From CAWCDJ01 sp963796675 (GTDB lineage: Bacteria; Acidobacteriota; Terriglobia; Bryobacterales; Bryobacteraceae), in assembly GCA_963796675.1 (NCBI GenBank), contig CAWCMS010000011.1, forward strand, positions 186,001-250,000: a DNA stretch of 64,000 bases, written 5' to 3'. Positions 54,485 through 64,000 of the stretch are shown in pieces (within the stretch, counting starts at the first letter, position 1; the number at the start of each line of letters is the position of its first letter). Position numbers and translations under genes: made by a program. The notes beneath the pieces were generated by a model that had not been told where the DNA came from, ran no database searches, and saw only the letters and a list, made by a program, of their open reading frames with translations.

Positions 54485-57400
54485 TCAGAAAATGACAGGG
54501 CTTGCCGGGACCTTGGGCAGCGGCAGCGGCCAGCCGAACAGGCCGAGATGGTCGTAGGCCCAGATCTTCAGGACCGGCACCCCCGTGCGCTTCGCCGCCA
54601 GATACTCGCGCTGCCAGGGCCACCCCGAGTAATAGAGCCCCATCAGGTAGCGGCAGTGCGCCACGTCCCAACCGAGTTCGGCGAAAGGGTAGGCTGCGCA
54701 GCGCGCCGCGCGGTCGAGATCGTGATCGACGCCCCCGTATTCGAATCCCTCCATGAGGATCGTGTCGAACCCCGAACTGGCCCGCGCCTCCCATTCCGAT
54801 GGCAGGTTCACGTACCGGTTGAGACGCCGGATGTCTGGGTCGTTCACGTCGAGCGGCAGAAGCAACTCGAACTGCGTGGCCGGATAGGATGCCAGGACGA
54901 AGGCGCGGATCGCGTCCACGTAGGATTTGAGCCGGGAGCGCAGGAAGTTTGCGTCGGCGTAACCGTTCAACCCAGGGTCGTCATTGACCGTGTAGAAGTG
55001 GGCGAGCGACCTGCCGCCGAGCGCCGCCCATGCCGCCGCCTTGGTGTCCGCATCGTAGAACGCCATGCCAGAGGCGTTCGCCTGATACCACCACAACGTC
55101 TCGCCAAACTGAAGTCTGGGCGATAACCCCGCGCCGGCCATCAATCCCGCCATGGTGGCGAACGCGCGTTGCATATAACTCAGGACAGGCTCGCCGAACG
55201 CGCACTGCGCGCTCTCGAGCGTCCCGAATCCAGTGGCCGTGCTTACCGGTGACTGATCCCACCACCGCTGAATCCAGACGGCGCCAGGCGGAGTGTCTGG
55301 CGGCGCGACGAGCTCTTGCGAGAAGGACGCCACTACACCGATCCCGGCGGCCGCGAGCGCGGCGAAGTAGTCGGCGTGCCAATCCCAAAAGGCGCGGTTG
55401 AAGACCGGATCGGCCGCGGAGTCGATAATCCAGGCGCCGACCGAGGACCCCGACGCGAGATCGCCCGAATGCGATATCGTGCCCGCCAGCGATCCGGTCT
55501 CTGGCAGGAACGTATACGACCAGTTCGGCAGCCACGACCGAATGGTGATCGTCAGGACCGGCCCCACGGCCGCAGCCCAGATTCCGACGAGCGTCGCGTT
55601 GATGAAGTATGCCAGATGCGCGGCGATGGTCGAGGTCGTATCGTCTGGGAAAACCGTCTTTCCAATGGCGGTATCGCCGATATGCACCCACACCTCGTCC
55701 TGATCGACGAACGTCCCGCCGAAGGTCACCGTAGCGCGTGAGAACGATCCGCCCGAGCGCACGGCCTGCTTCCACCAGAAGACGCCGCAATAGTGGTCGA
55801 TCTCGCCCACCAAGCCGAGTTTCTGCAAATTCCAGATCAGCCGTTGCGGCGGTAGCTTGTAGGTCGAATCGGTGTCGAAATCGGTCGCCACGCCGACGTC
55901 GCTCCGCGTCTCGGACGCTTCCGGCACGTCGGCGGCGACCGCGCATTCGAGAAAATCGAAGTAGAAGTACCACCCCGCGCTCAACTCATTCTTTCCGCCC
56001 GTGAGCGCGATCTCGACCGAGTGCGTGCCTGGCGTCACGTTCCCAAACAGCTTCCTGCGTACCTGGGTGGCGGAATAGGTGTCCGTAAAGCAGTCGAGCG
56101 GGGCGTCGGCGGGGACGCCATCGAGCTTCGCGGAAACGATGCCGCAGTTGGAGTCCATGCGCGTGCCCACGTAAACGTCGTGGGTATGCTGGCAGTGCGT
56201 CTCTATGGTGAGCGACGCGCCGGAGGCCGCCGCGCGGATCGCGCGCCCCCGGCTCCAGAAGGCGAAGCCATCGGTCGGCGCGGCCTCCCAGAAACCCGAC
56301 CGCACGACCCACGGGTTATCCTCCTCCATCCGCACGCTGCCGGGCCCGGCGACCTTGAGCGCGCGCACGCCGGACTGTCGGTCACCGTCCAATTGGTCAC
56401 ATCCACGCTGAATTCGTGCGGCACATACTCCGCGCCGTTTGCGAGAATGGGCGCGAACGTGAGCCAGAGTTTCCGGATCTCCGTCCACCCCAGGGCCGAA
56501 AATCGACGCCGATGTGCCACGAGACGTGATCCGACGAGCCGCCGGCCAATCGGACGTGGTCCGGGGAGAAGTAGAGGTTGGTGTTGTGGTGGAGCTCGTA
56601 GAACGTCACGGAGTTGCCGTCGACGCCGGCCTCCGCAGCGATGGTTATGCAGGCGTGCCCGGTTTCCGAATCGGTGCCCGCTACGGCCGAGAGCGCTACG
56701 GGGCCATTGGCTGCCCAGTCCGTCTGGTTAATTTGATTCGCGAGAGCGGTGCAGACCATCGCGGCGGTCACGGACTGAGCGTGGCAGGCGCCGAACCGTC
56801 CGAACTGGAGACGCTCACTGGCCCCACAATTCCGGCACGGAGCGTAATTGTGATCTCATTACCTCCCGTCCCGCCCGCCGTCGCCGTACAGTTCGTGTCG
56901 CCAGCCGCGATCTGCGCGGCGATATTCGACGCGATGGACGCGGAATCTGGTTCCGAACCCTGGTCGCACGAATAGGTAGCGCTTCCAATCGTCACCGAAT
57001 GCGCCGCGCCGTTCAGCGTCACGCCCGCCGACCCATCCGAACTCGATACATCCACCGGGCCCACTTGCCCCGGACGTAGCGAGATCGTGATCGCGTTATC
57101 CGCCGCCACGGCCGTGCATTGGGATCGTTAGCCGCGATCTGCCGGCGATATTCGATGCGATCTCGGCGGCCGTAAGGCTCCCCTGGTCGCAGGAATAGGT
57201 GTCGGTTCCCAAGTTCACCCAATGGGTCGCGCCATTTAGCGTTGCCGCGCCAGATCCATCGGAACTCGAAACCGAGATCGGCCCGTTCACGCCGGATCGG
57301 AGCGTAATCGTGATGGCGTTGGAGTTGACCGTGGCCGAGCAGTTCGGATCGGCGGCGTTGATCTGGCCCGCGAGGTTCTGGGCGATTTGCGCCGCGGTGA

Positions 57401-59144
57401 GGCTTCCCTGGCTGCATGTGTAGGTCGTGTTTCCGATCTTGACCCAATGGTTCGCTCCGGCCAGTGTCACCGTGCCGGAGCCGTCGGAACTCGATACAGT
57501 CACCGGTCCGAGGACGCCGGTTCTCAAGGAGACGATGATGGCGTTGCTGTTCGCGGTGGCCGTGCAGTTCGTGTCGGATGCCGCAATCTGCGACGCGATA
57601 TTCGATGCGATCTGTGCGGCGGTCAGGCTGCCCTGCTGGCACGAGTACCGGTTGGCGCCGCACTGCACCCAATGGCTGGCTTCGGAACTCCCCGACAGCG
57701 TTACCGGGCCTGAGCCGTCGGAACTGGACACGGCACCGGTCCCACTTGCCCGCTGCGCAGAGATACCGTGATCGCGTTGGCCGACGCCGTCGCCGTGCAC
57801 GCCGGGTCGCCGGCGGCAATGGCGTTCGCGATGGCGGTGGCGATCTCGGTCGCGGACAGGCCGCCTTGATACTGGCCGTAGCGGTTCGATCCGACCTGCA
57901 CCCAGTGCTGGTAATCCTGGAGTGTCGTCGGCCCACCGCCATCCGAATCGGTGACGGTGACCGGCCCGCTCTGCCCACTCCTCAACGCGACAATGACGCC
58001 GTTGCCCTGGCTTCCCCCGGCGGTCGCAGTGCACGTCGGATCTGAGGCGGTGATCTGGCTGGCGATATTCGATGCGATTTGCGCGCTGGTCAGGGAACCT
58101 TGCAAACAGGAATACTGCGCTCGATCCGATCTGCACGGCAATGGAGGTAATCGTTAAGCGTTCCGGGCGCGGAGCCATCGGAACTGCTGATCGCGATCGG
58201 GCCGGGGACGTATGGCTTCAATGCGAACGTCAGCACGTTACCGCTCTGGGAGACATTGACGTTGGGTGTCTCGCGCTACGATCTGCTCCCGGATGTTGTT
58301 CGTGATCTCATTGGAACTCCAACCGTTCTCGTCGCAGTAATACTCTGTGCCGGCGATCCAGACGCTGTGCCTGTAGGCGGCGTTCCCTTGCCACCAGAAA
58401 GCCTGCTGGACGCTCAGCGAAACGGGTTGCCACCAGACATCGTGTTCGGTGGAGAGCGCAACGCTCTGCCACCACACGTCCTGCTCGCACGAGGTTGTCA
58501 GTCCAGCCGCCGAAATATCCTGCTCGCAGGAGCCGTTCACCGACGACCAGTAGATGTCCTGTTCGCACGACGGCGATGCCTGCTGCCACCAGATATCCTG
58601 CTCGCAGGAACTCTGGCCGCTCGTCGCTCCAGAAAGATGGCCTGGACGCAAAACGCGGTAGTAGGGATGACCGACGGAGTCGAACGCCCGGTTCTGATAC
58701 CAAAGCGACACGCGGTCGCCGGGCATCAGGTACGCGCCATTGAGGACGAACGTGCCAGTGGCGCCGGTGCGTCCGGTCGGCCCGGTTGCCAGTTCGATCA
58801 GGTTCTTCTGGAGGAGTTCGCCGGCGCCGAGGTAAGCGTTCAGCGTCTTCCAGTCGGTCCATGGCCACTTCTTCGATTCAAACGGGTGCACTCCTACAAA
58901 GGTGATGTCGAAGTCGAGCGTCATGCCGTCGAACCGCTCGTCGGGAAGATAGCTGAAACGCGGATGGCCGAACTTGTCGTCGCGGTCGAACAGACCAGGA
59001 CGGCGAAGTCGGCCTGGTCGCGGAAAACGCCCGAGAGGCTGAATCCGCCCTCCGAGCGCCCCACAACGCAGCCGCCGCGCCATAGGCATCGAAGCCCTGG
59101 AGATGCATCGTGCGGTGCGGTTGGAGTTTGTAGATCGTCTCCAT
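54485..59144 (-). CDS. giant repeat-rich phage tail protein, many frameshifts
   Basis: About 1550 residues if read as one chain. N-terminal tail-tip domain: METIYKLQPHRTMHLQGFDA, GFSLSGVFRDQADFAVLV, LFDRDDKFGHPRFSYLPDER, LDFDITFVGVHPFESKKW. Next, six 13-residue Cys/Trp repeats (58376-58609), then about seven repeats of 75 residues (56768-58375). The C-terminal 670 residues (from about 56520) are a long intact frame: LGWTEIRKLWLTFAPI, ETHCQHTHDVYVGTRMDSNC, YDADTKAAAWAALGGRSLAH and GYYSGWPWQREYLAAKRTG-like segments, resembling a TIM-barrel glycosidase-like tail module. At least six frame changes, all upstream of 56300. Probably host-receptor binding. Confidence 0.6.
56768..58375 (-). repeat. 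about seven tandem repeats of about 75 residues in the tail protein
   Basis: Each unit reads like HWVxxGxxxYSCxQGSLTAAQIASNIAxQI, then an AxDxNCTATA segment with a second Cys, then NAIxVSLRxGxxGPVxVSSSDGSGxxTLxG. Seven units can be followed on the minus strand over about 1.6 kb, with frame changes between several. The two Cys of each unit suggest a disulfide per repeat (inference). Confidence 0.75.
58376..58609 (-). repeat. six tandem 13-residue repeats SCEQD(I/V)WWQ
   Basis: In one uninterrupted frame: SCEQDIWWQQASP, SCEQDIYWSSVNG, SCEQDISAAGLTT, SCEQDVWWQSVAL, STEHDVWWQPVSL and SVQQAFWWQGNAA, 39 bp each. Copies decay toward the C-terminal side. The Cys and the Trp pair are the most conserved positions. 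Confidence 0.85.
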
Positions 59145-59147
59145 GGT

Positions 59148-62042
59148 TCAGGGATAGAGGAACACCGCGAGGTCCGCGCCGGGGAAGATGGTTCCGACGG
59201 CGGTGATCGCAAGCCGCACATTGGTATTCGCCGGGATCATGGCGGCGGCCGCGACCTGGGCGTCCGTGGCAATTACCGACGTCGCGCCGGCGGCGATCGA
59301 GAGCGACATCCACGCATCCGACCCCGAGTAGATCGTGAACGCGATAGCCGCGCCCACAGGCGCCGATTTCACGTACGCGCGCACCGATCCCGCGACGAAA
59401 TCCTTGTTGAGATAGAACGCCGGCGCGGCGTCGGCCTGAATCCCCAACGTGAAATTGACCGGCAGGATGATGCCCGCGATTTTCGATTGCCCCTCCTTGC
59501 CGAAGATCCAATCCTCCCGGATCGGGCAGTCGCCGTCGGGAGATTCGCGCCCGCCCGCGTCGACAGTGAAGCCGGCGATCACGAGCGGCTGGTTGATCAG
59601 GTTGTCGGTCGGGATATTCAGCGTGACGGCGCGCAGCGAGTCGGCGTTCGAGATCGCGGTCGAGTCGCCGGTGTATTCCCACGTTGGCGCTTCGACGATC
59701 CAGACCGAGGTTTCGTCGAGCAGCAGCGGCAGGTCCCAGGAGAGCTGCGTCGCCGTATTCGCGGTGATCTTCCGGGTCTGGCCGCGCCCGGTGCCCGCGA
59801 TCACGCGCAGGACGTTGCCGACCTCGGCGCCGGGCGCCATGCCGTCGGGATAGAGCATGTTCCGGCAGCCCGAGTCCGTGATCTGAGTCGGGCGCGGAGG
59901 TGTTCGGCGCGTCGGCCTTGTACCGGATAACAAAGACGTCCTCCTGCTCGATCGACAACTCCGGATGGCCGGAGACGACGACCGGCGACGAGAGCGTGAG
60001 CGCGCCGGTCGCGCTGTTGAATGCCGTAATCGTGAAACTCAGGAAAGGCGTGGCGCTCTCCGGGCGCCCGATGATCGAGAGAATGCGCCCCACCGGATTG
60101 AACGAGGTCAGATGCGCCGTATCGATCATCCACGAGCACACGATCTGGTTGGGCGCGTTCACCGCCGTCGCGGGCGCGCCGATCACCCCGCTATGGACGC
60201 CGCGCTTGGCCTTGATCCGCACCTTCGAAACGTAAGGCGAGGGCATCGCCCACGTGGACCGCGCCAGCGGCCCGTTGATGGTGATCGAACCCGGCGTATA
60301 CGTGCTGCCCGATCCCGCCATCAACACGCCCGTTGCTGCGCGCAGATCAGGTCGTCCCGGTCGGAGATGAACACGGCGTAACTGGCCAGACCCGAGACCG
60401 CCGGCCACACGATGCCCGCCAGCGTGACCTGGTTGGTGTTGGCGCCGGCCGGCGTCTGGACGATAGCAATGGCGGCGGGAGGGGAGGGCAGTCCGTTGGC
60501 GTCGAGCGCACACACCGTCACCCGCAACGTGGCGCCGCCGGGAAGTGATCCTCCGGAGGCGCTCTCCGTGATTGAGCCGACGACGGGGGCGCCGCACCCG
60601 GAATGAACTGATTGACCGGCAGTCTCCCGGTGATCGAGAGCATCGCGAGCACGCTCCCGTCGCCCAGATCCGTATAGACTTGATTCGAGTCGAACGTCCA
60701 CTCGCCGGGGAATAGCGCGTCGTTCGACGGCGCCTGAATCTGGTACGGCGCCCACATCGGCCCGAGCGGGATCGCGTAGAACATGCCGGGCAGCGGCGGC
60801 GGCGCGACATCCGCGGGCTTGGGGCCGACCGTGAGATCGTACATCGAGGGCGTCACGGTCCTGGCTGTAATATCGATCGACCAGTCCTTATTGAGGCGCC
60901 ACGACTGGATACGGAAATCCCCATAGCCGCCCGGCACGTCGGGATGCGAGATCGAGACGACCTGGCCGACCTCGGTGCCGAGAGCCAGCATCGTCGTCTT
61001 CCAGGAGGCGTTCCGGGCGTTGCGCCATTCCGCGGCGTTGACGCCGCCGATCTCCTCCCGCGTCCGCACGGCCGCCAGCCGCAATGCCTGCGACAACGTG
61101 GCGCACCCGACCATGTGCTGCCGGGCCGTGAGCGGCGCGCCCGCGCGACTGTAATAGGCCGCATGGGTCTTGTCCTGGTACTCGGCGGTGTTGGCCTGAT
61201 ACTGATACGCCTGGTCGGCGAAGTCGATGATCAGGTGCTCGAAGGAGGCCTCGGTCGGTTCCAGCCGAAGGCTCTGGAACAGGAAGTTGCCGATGGTGAA
61301 CGCGTCGGTCGACGATGCGTTGATCCGGCAGCCGAGCTTCAGCTTGCCGAATTCCCAGGTGTAGTAACCGAGGCCGCACGCCAGGATCTCCGTAAGCCAG
61401 TCGCGGAACGGCTTCTGCTGCGCCAGCACTCCCTGAAAGCGGAACTGCTTCTCGCACACCACTCCCGAGGATCGGCGTGATCAGATCGTCGGCAATCTCC
61501 GCTGTGCCGCTGCCGTCGCCGACGAACAGCGAAGACAGCACGAACCTGCCGAGTTGCAATGGCGAAGTGACGCCGGCGAGGCCCAGTGGCGCGCAGCAGG
61601 CTGTTGACCGCGATCCAGAACGGGTTCGTGATGCCCGTGACCGCTGTGCGGTTCCCGTTCTGGTCCCACGTCCAGCCGGTCAGGCCCTGCGAGATCGGCA
61701 CCTGCATCTGGTGCTGGTCGGTGGTGGTCGGCTGAATTCCCGATTGATCGGTGCGCCGGATCTCGACGAACGCCGTGCCCGCCGCCGTCTCCGGTCCCCA
61801 CACCTGGGCGTGCCCTGGCCGAGCGAGAAGGAGTTCGATTGCGGATCGTTGCCGGCCACCTCGCGCAAGCCCATCGTCGGGTTGTCCGAGGTCACGTTGA
61901 GGCTGCCGTCCACCTTGAAGCCGTGCGGCGGCTGGCCGTCGAGCATCGGCGCGATGATGTAGCGGTAGCCATCGGCATTCTGGTAGACCAGCATGCCGGT
62001 GTATGCGCCGATGGGCCCGGCGCCGACGATGCCGAGTCGCAT
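59148..62042 (-). CDS. large phage tail-tip protein, frameshifted
   Basis: About 960 residues in several frames. Starts at 62042 (MRLGIVGAGPIGAYTGMLVY), continues PHGFKVDGSLNVTSDNPTMG, GLTGWTWDQNGNRTAVTGIT, LGRFVLSSLFVGDGSGTAEI and the long frame 60518-61462 with EKQFRFQGVLAQQKPFRDWL and VSISHPDVPGGYGDFRIQSW, which resemble the central hub proteins of siphophage and gene-transfer-agent tails. A fibronectin-like segment (GATLRVTVCALDANGLPSPP) precedes the C-terminal frame (59148-59900) with VAGFTVDAGGRESPDGDCPI-type beta domains. Likely the tail-tip hub that holds fibres and the giant protein encoded next. Confidence 0.6.
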
Positions 62043-63300
62043 CGTAGATAATCGGACTCGTCGCGCCCGGCCGCGATCATGCAGTTCACCCAGAACGCCT
62101 TGCCCGCGTCGCCATCGTCGTTGCACCAGATTTCCTGAAGCGCGTTGCCCCAGATGGTGTCGGAAATGATCGAGGTCGCCGTGACCATGCTGCGCCCGAA
62201 GCCCCACAGGCCGGTCGAGTTGTCCTTGATGACCACGCCCTGCGGCTCGGCCGGATGGCCGCCGAAGTAGGACGTCATGCCGTGCGCCTGGCAGCCGTTG
62301 GTGGAATCGAAGTAGTAATCGCAGGAGGTCGGGTCGCCGCCGTGGCCGTGCGCAGCGTACGGGCAGTTCACGCCATCGTTGAAGGTCTTCCAGCACTGCC
62401 GCGAGATGGCCCGCGCGGGGTACATCTGCGTGATCTGGTACAGACCGTCGCTGGCGCGCACGGTGAATTGCGGCGAGCCGTCGGAGACGAACCCGACGAT
62501 GAATCCCGACCACAACTGGAGCAGGATGCCGGTGTTCACGTGGTAGAGCGAGAGGTCGATGCTGGCGAACTTCAGGTCCGTGTCGTTCGCGAGCGCGGTC
62601 ATCACGCGGTCGGCGTTGCCGAACGTGAACTGGACGTTGTCGGCGGTCCCCTTGATGTCCTGGGAAATGATGACGTCGGATCCCGGCTCGCCCAGACCGA
62701 GCACGCGCGGGAGGTAGAGCTGGCCACCCACCGTGCAGCGGCGGTCGGAGAGATAGATGTCCGGCACGGCCTGACTCGCGCACGCGGATGTGGACCAGCG
62801 GAATGATCTGCTGGACCTGGGAGAGCAGCGCGGTTTGGAGCGTGGTGGAGGGGAATCGCAGGCAGGTGGAATTGACCGGGATAGACTGGGCGCGGCCGCC
62901 GGGTTGGGGACTTCGATGAAGTTGAAGCCGACCTGGCAGGCGTTCGCGAGATACTGGATCGCGAGCGGCGCGTACTCCCAGGTGACCTTCATCGCGGTGG
63001 TGGTCTGGTCGGCGTTCGGGGCGTTGTAGGTGAACGATTTCCAGGAACCGCCGCACCGATCTCCCAGAAGGCGGCGAGCGTGGCGCGGTCGCGCATACTG
63101 AGGTGCTGGCGGCGGAATGTGAACTTGCGCGGGCCGAGGCCGACGTCGAACCGCTGTTCCGCCTTGGCGTCCAGCTCGCCAAACTGGTGCACCACGACCT
63201 GCGAGTCCTGGGTGAAGCCGAAGCCGGAATCCGGCTTGAGCGGGAAGGTCAATCCCGAGTCGACCAGGTCGGGAACGGCGATGCGGCCGATCAGATCCAC
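62043..63300 (-). CDS. phage tail assembly protein (BR0599-like), frameshifted
   Basis: About 420 residues from a GTG at 63300 (VDLIGRIAVPDLVDSGLTFP). N-terminal LKPDSGFGFTQDSQVVVHQF and RKFTFRRQHLSMRDRATLAA are tail-terminator-like. Frame changes near 63060, 62880 and 62770 lead to CTVGGQLYLPRVLGLGEPGS, FASIDLSLYHVNTGILLQLW and ARAISRQCWKTFNDGVNCPY, CDYYFDSTNGCQAHGM, YFGGHPAEPQGV: the four-Cys signature of the phage BR0599/DUF2163 family, involved in tail-tip assembly. Precedes the hub gene. Confidence 0.65.
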
Positions 63301-63301
63301 T

Positions 63302-63341
63302 GCGTATACCCCTTTACTGTATATACGGCTGTCGCGTATAC
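63302..63341 (+). promoter_or_regulatory. candidate BrnTA operator/promoter
   Basis: GCGTATAC occurs at 63302-63309 and 63334-63341, 32 bp apart (about three helical turns), with GTATATAC (63319-63326) between them. The GTATAC core is itself a palindrome. The array ends 9 bases before the BrnT start, the place where BrnA-type antitoxins autorepress. The -10 box is probably within it. Confidence 0.5.
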
Positions 63342-63350
63342 TTTCAGGTG

Positions 63351-63632
63351 ATGGACGGCGTCAGGGGCTTCGATTGGGACGCGGGCAACGTAGGGCATAT
63401 CCTGCGCCATGGCGTGATGCCCGCGGAGGTTGAAGAAGCCGCCAACGGACAGAACGTAGTGGTTCCCGCAAGAACCACTAGTGGCGAGGCGCGGTGGAGA
63501 TTGTACGGCAAGACGGCGGCCGGCCGCTACCTGGCGATTGTGTTCACCATCCGCGAGCGCCGTTTTCGGGCGGTTACCGCCCACGATATGAACATTCGGG
63601 AGAGGAAACTCTATGCCGCGCAAATCGACTAA
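63351..63632 (+). CDS. brnT: BrnT family toxin
   Basis: 93 residues (MDGVRGFDWDAGNVGHILRH). F-D-W-D-x-x-N-x-x-H-I-x-x-H-G-V at the start, then RWRLYGKTAAGRYLAIVFTI and FRAVTAHDMNIRERKLYAA, give the order of the RelE-like BrnT ribonuclease toxin; the Arg and His residues of that segment belong to the active site. Overlaps the antitoxin gene by 20 bp. Opposite in strand to the phage late genes, so it is a moron-type insertion. Confidence 0.85.
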   Translation: MDGVRGFDWDAGNVGHILRHGVMPAEVEEAANGQNVVVPARTTSGEARWRLYGKTAAGRYLAIVFTIRERRFRAVTAHDMNIRERKLYAAQID

Positions 63633-63957
63633 AGCTCCGACCTTCAAGTCTGAATCCGAAGAGGCAGATTGGCTCGCCAGTCCGGCCGGAAGACGGAGCG
63701 CCCTGCGTGAATTTACCCGCGCGATCAAAGATGGCACTCTCGTGGTCAACCCAACCGGACTGAAGATACAGAGAACCGACCCGAAGGTGCTGGACGGAAT
63801 AGTAAAGCAGGCCATGGAGAACGCCACCCGCGCGATCTCGATTCGCATCCCGGTCACCGACCTCGCACGCGCCAAACAGATCGCCGCCAAGCAAGGCGTC
63901 GGGTACCAGACCGTGCTGAAAGACGCCATCCGCGAAGGCCTGAAGAAGACCGGCTAG
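63613..63957 (+). CDS. brnA: BrnA/CopG-type antitoxin
   Basis: 114 residues (MPRKSTKAPTFKSESEEADW). The N-terminal region LASPAGRRSALREFTRAI is the toxin-binding part; the C-terminal RAISIRIPVTDLARAKQIAA plus VGYQTVLKDAIREGLKKTG is the ribbon-helix-helix DNA-binding domain used for autorepression. Translationally coupled to BrnT. Together they form a type II addiction module that can stabilise the prophage. Confidence 0.85.
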   Translation: MPRKSTKAPTFKSESEEADWLASPAGRRSALREFTRAIKDGTLVVNPTGLKIQRTDPKVLDGIVKQAMENATRAISIRIPVTDLARAKQIAAKQGVGYQTVLKDAIREGLKKTG

Positions 63958-63964
63958 GCATGGC

Positions 63965-64000
63965 TCACGCGACCTCAACGAGCTCGAGCGACTGGACTTC
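63965..64000 (-). CDS. 3' end of a further minus-strand phage gene (partial)
   Basis: The last bases read, on the minus strand, EVQSLELVEVA followed by a TGA at 63965-63967. This fits the end of the next late gene, whose body lies outside the window. Too short to assign. Confidence 0.3.
   Translation of the reverse strand, partial: EVQSLELVEVA

Larger units (their letters stand above)
40331..64000. mobile_element. prophage (partial, right end outside window)
   Basis: From the tRNA 3' end to the window edge nearly all genes are phage-type and on the minus strand: an excisionase-like HTH, DNA methyltransferase, recombination genes (ERF, YqaJ, VRR-NUC, DnaQ-like), then tail-tip and fibre genes, plus a BrnTA pair. 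The gene order and tail-tip proteins suggest a siphovirus-like phage. No integrase, terminase, portal, capsid or lysis gene is visible, so those and the second att site would lie to the right. The late genes carry many frame changes. Confidence 0.85.

Overview
The window is GC-rich bacterial DNA. Its gene content points to an Acidobacteriota member of the Solibacter/Bryobacter type: many secreted beta-propeller and carbohydrate-active proteins, a SpoIVB-type S55 peptidase, paired GH92 mannosidases and enolase-superfamily dehydratases. This placement is inference from protein families; there is no marker gene. A striking property of the whole window is that many clearly recognisable genes change reading frame once or several times through single-base gains or losses. 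Where I could follow the protein across the shift I give the full span and say so. The most likely explanation is indel error in the underlying assembly, with real decay as the alternative.

Layout. 0-12 kb: a carbohydrate region with a C45-type amidase, an AraC regulator, a beta-helix protein, two GH92 enzymes around a secreted enolase-superfamily dehydratase, and a GT4 glycosyltransferase. 12.5-20.2 kb: a leftward operon of TolC channel, RND adaptor, RND pump, YncE-like propeller and a CDF metal exporter. 20.4-24.6 kb: small stress and regulatory genes (DinB-like, PadR, C_GCAxxG_C_C, Asp/Glu racemase, tandem USP). 24.6-31.4 kb: a redox island with ECF sigma, anti-sigma, a MerA/Lpd-like disulfide reductase, a GrdB-like protein with an in-frame TGA in a U-x-x-C motif, a STAS protein, two glycosyltransferases of the arsenosugar-associated families and a radical SAM enzyme. 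31.4-40.1 kb: an amino-acid permease with an enolase-superfamily dehydratase, a PIG-L deacetylase, two secreted propeller proteins and an S55 peptidase.

40.25-64 kb: an initiator tRNA-Met followed by a prophage that runs off the right edge. Its early operon (49.9 to 40.5 kb, leftward, mostly 4-bp stop/start overlaps) carries an ERF annealing protein, YqaJ exonuclease, VRR-NUC nuclease, DnaQ-like exonuclease, cytosine methyltransferase, a possible DNA-modification protein and an excisionase-like protein. The late operon (63.3 to 50.5 kb, leftward) carries tail-tip and fibre genes, including a giant repeat-rich tail protein. A BrnT/BrnA toxin-antitoxin pair sits on the opposite strand near the right edge. 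No integrase, capsid, portal, terminase or lysis gene is recognisable here; those would lie beyond base 64000.

The most interesting unit is the 24.6-31.4 kb island: a candidate selenoprotein with a well-placed SECIS-like hairpin, encoded 13 bp behind a pyridine-nucleotide disulfide reductase and apparently under its own ECF sigma/anti-sigma pair. The sigma gene itself carries a micro-inversion and an internal deletion, and the selenoprotein gene a 74-bp tandem duplication.
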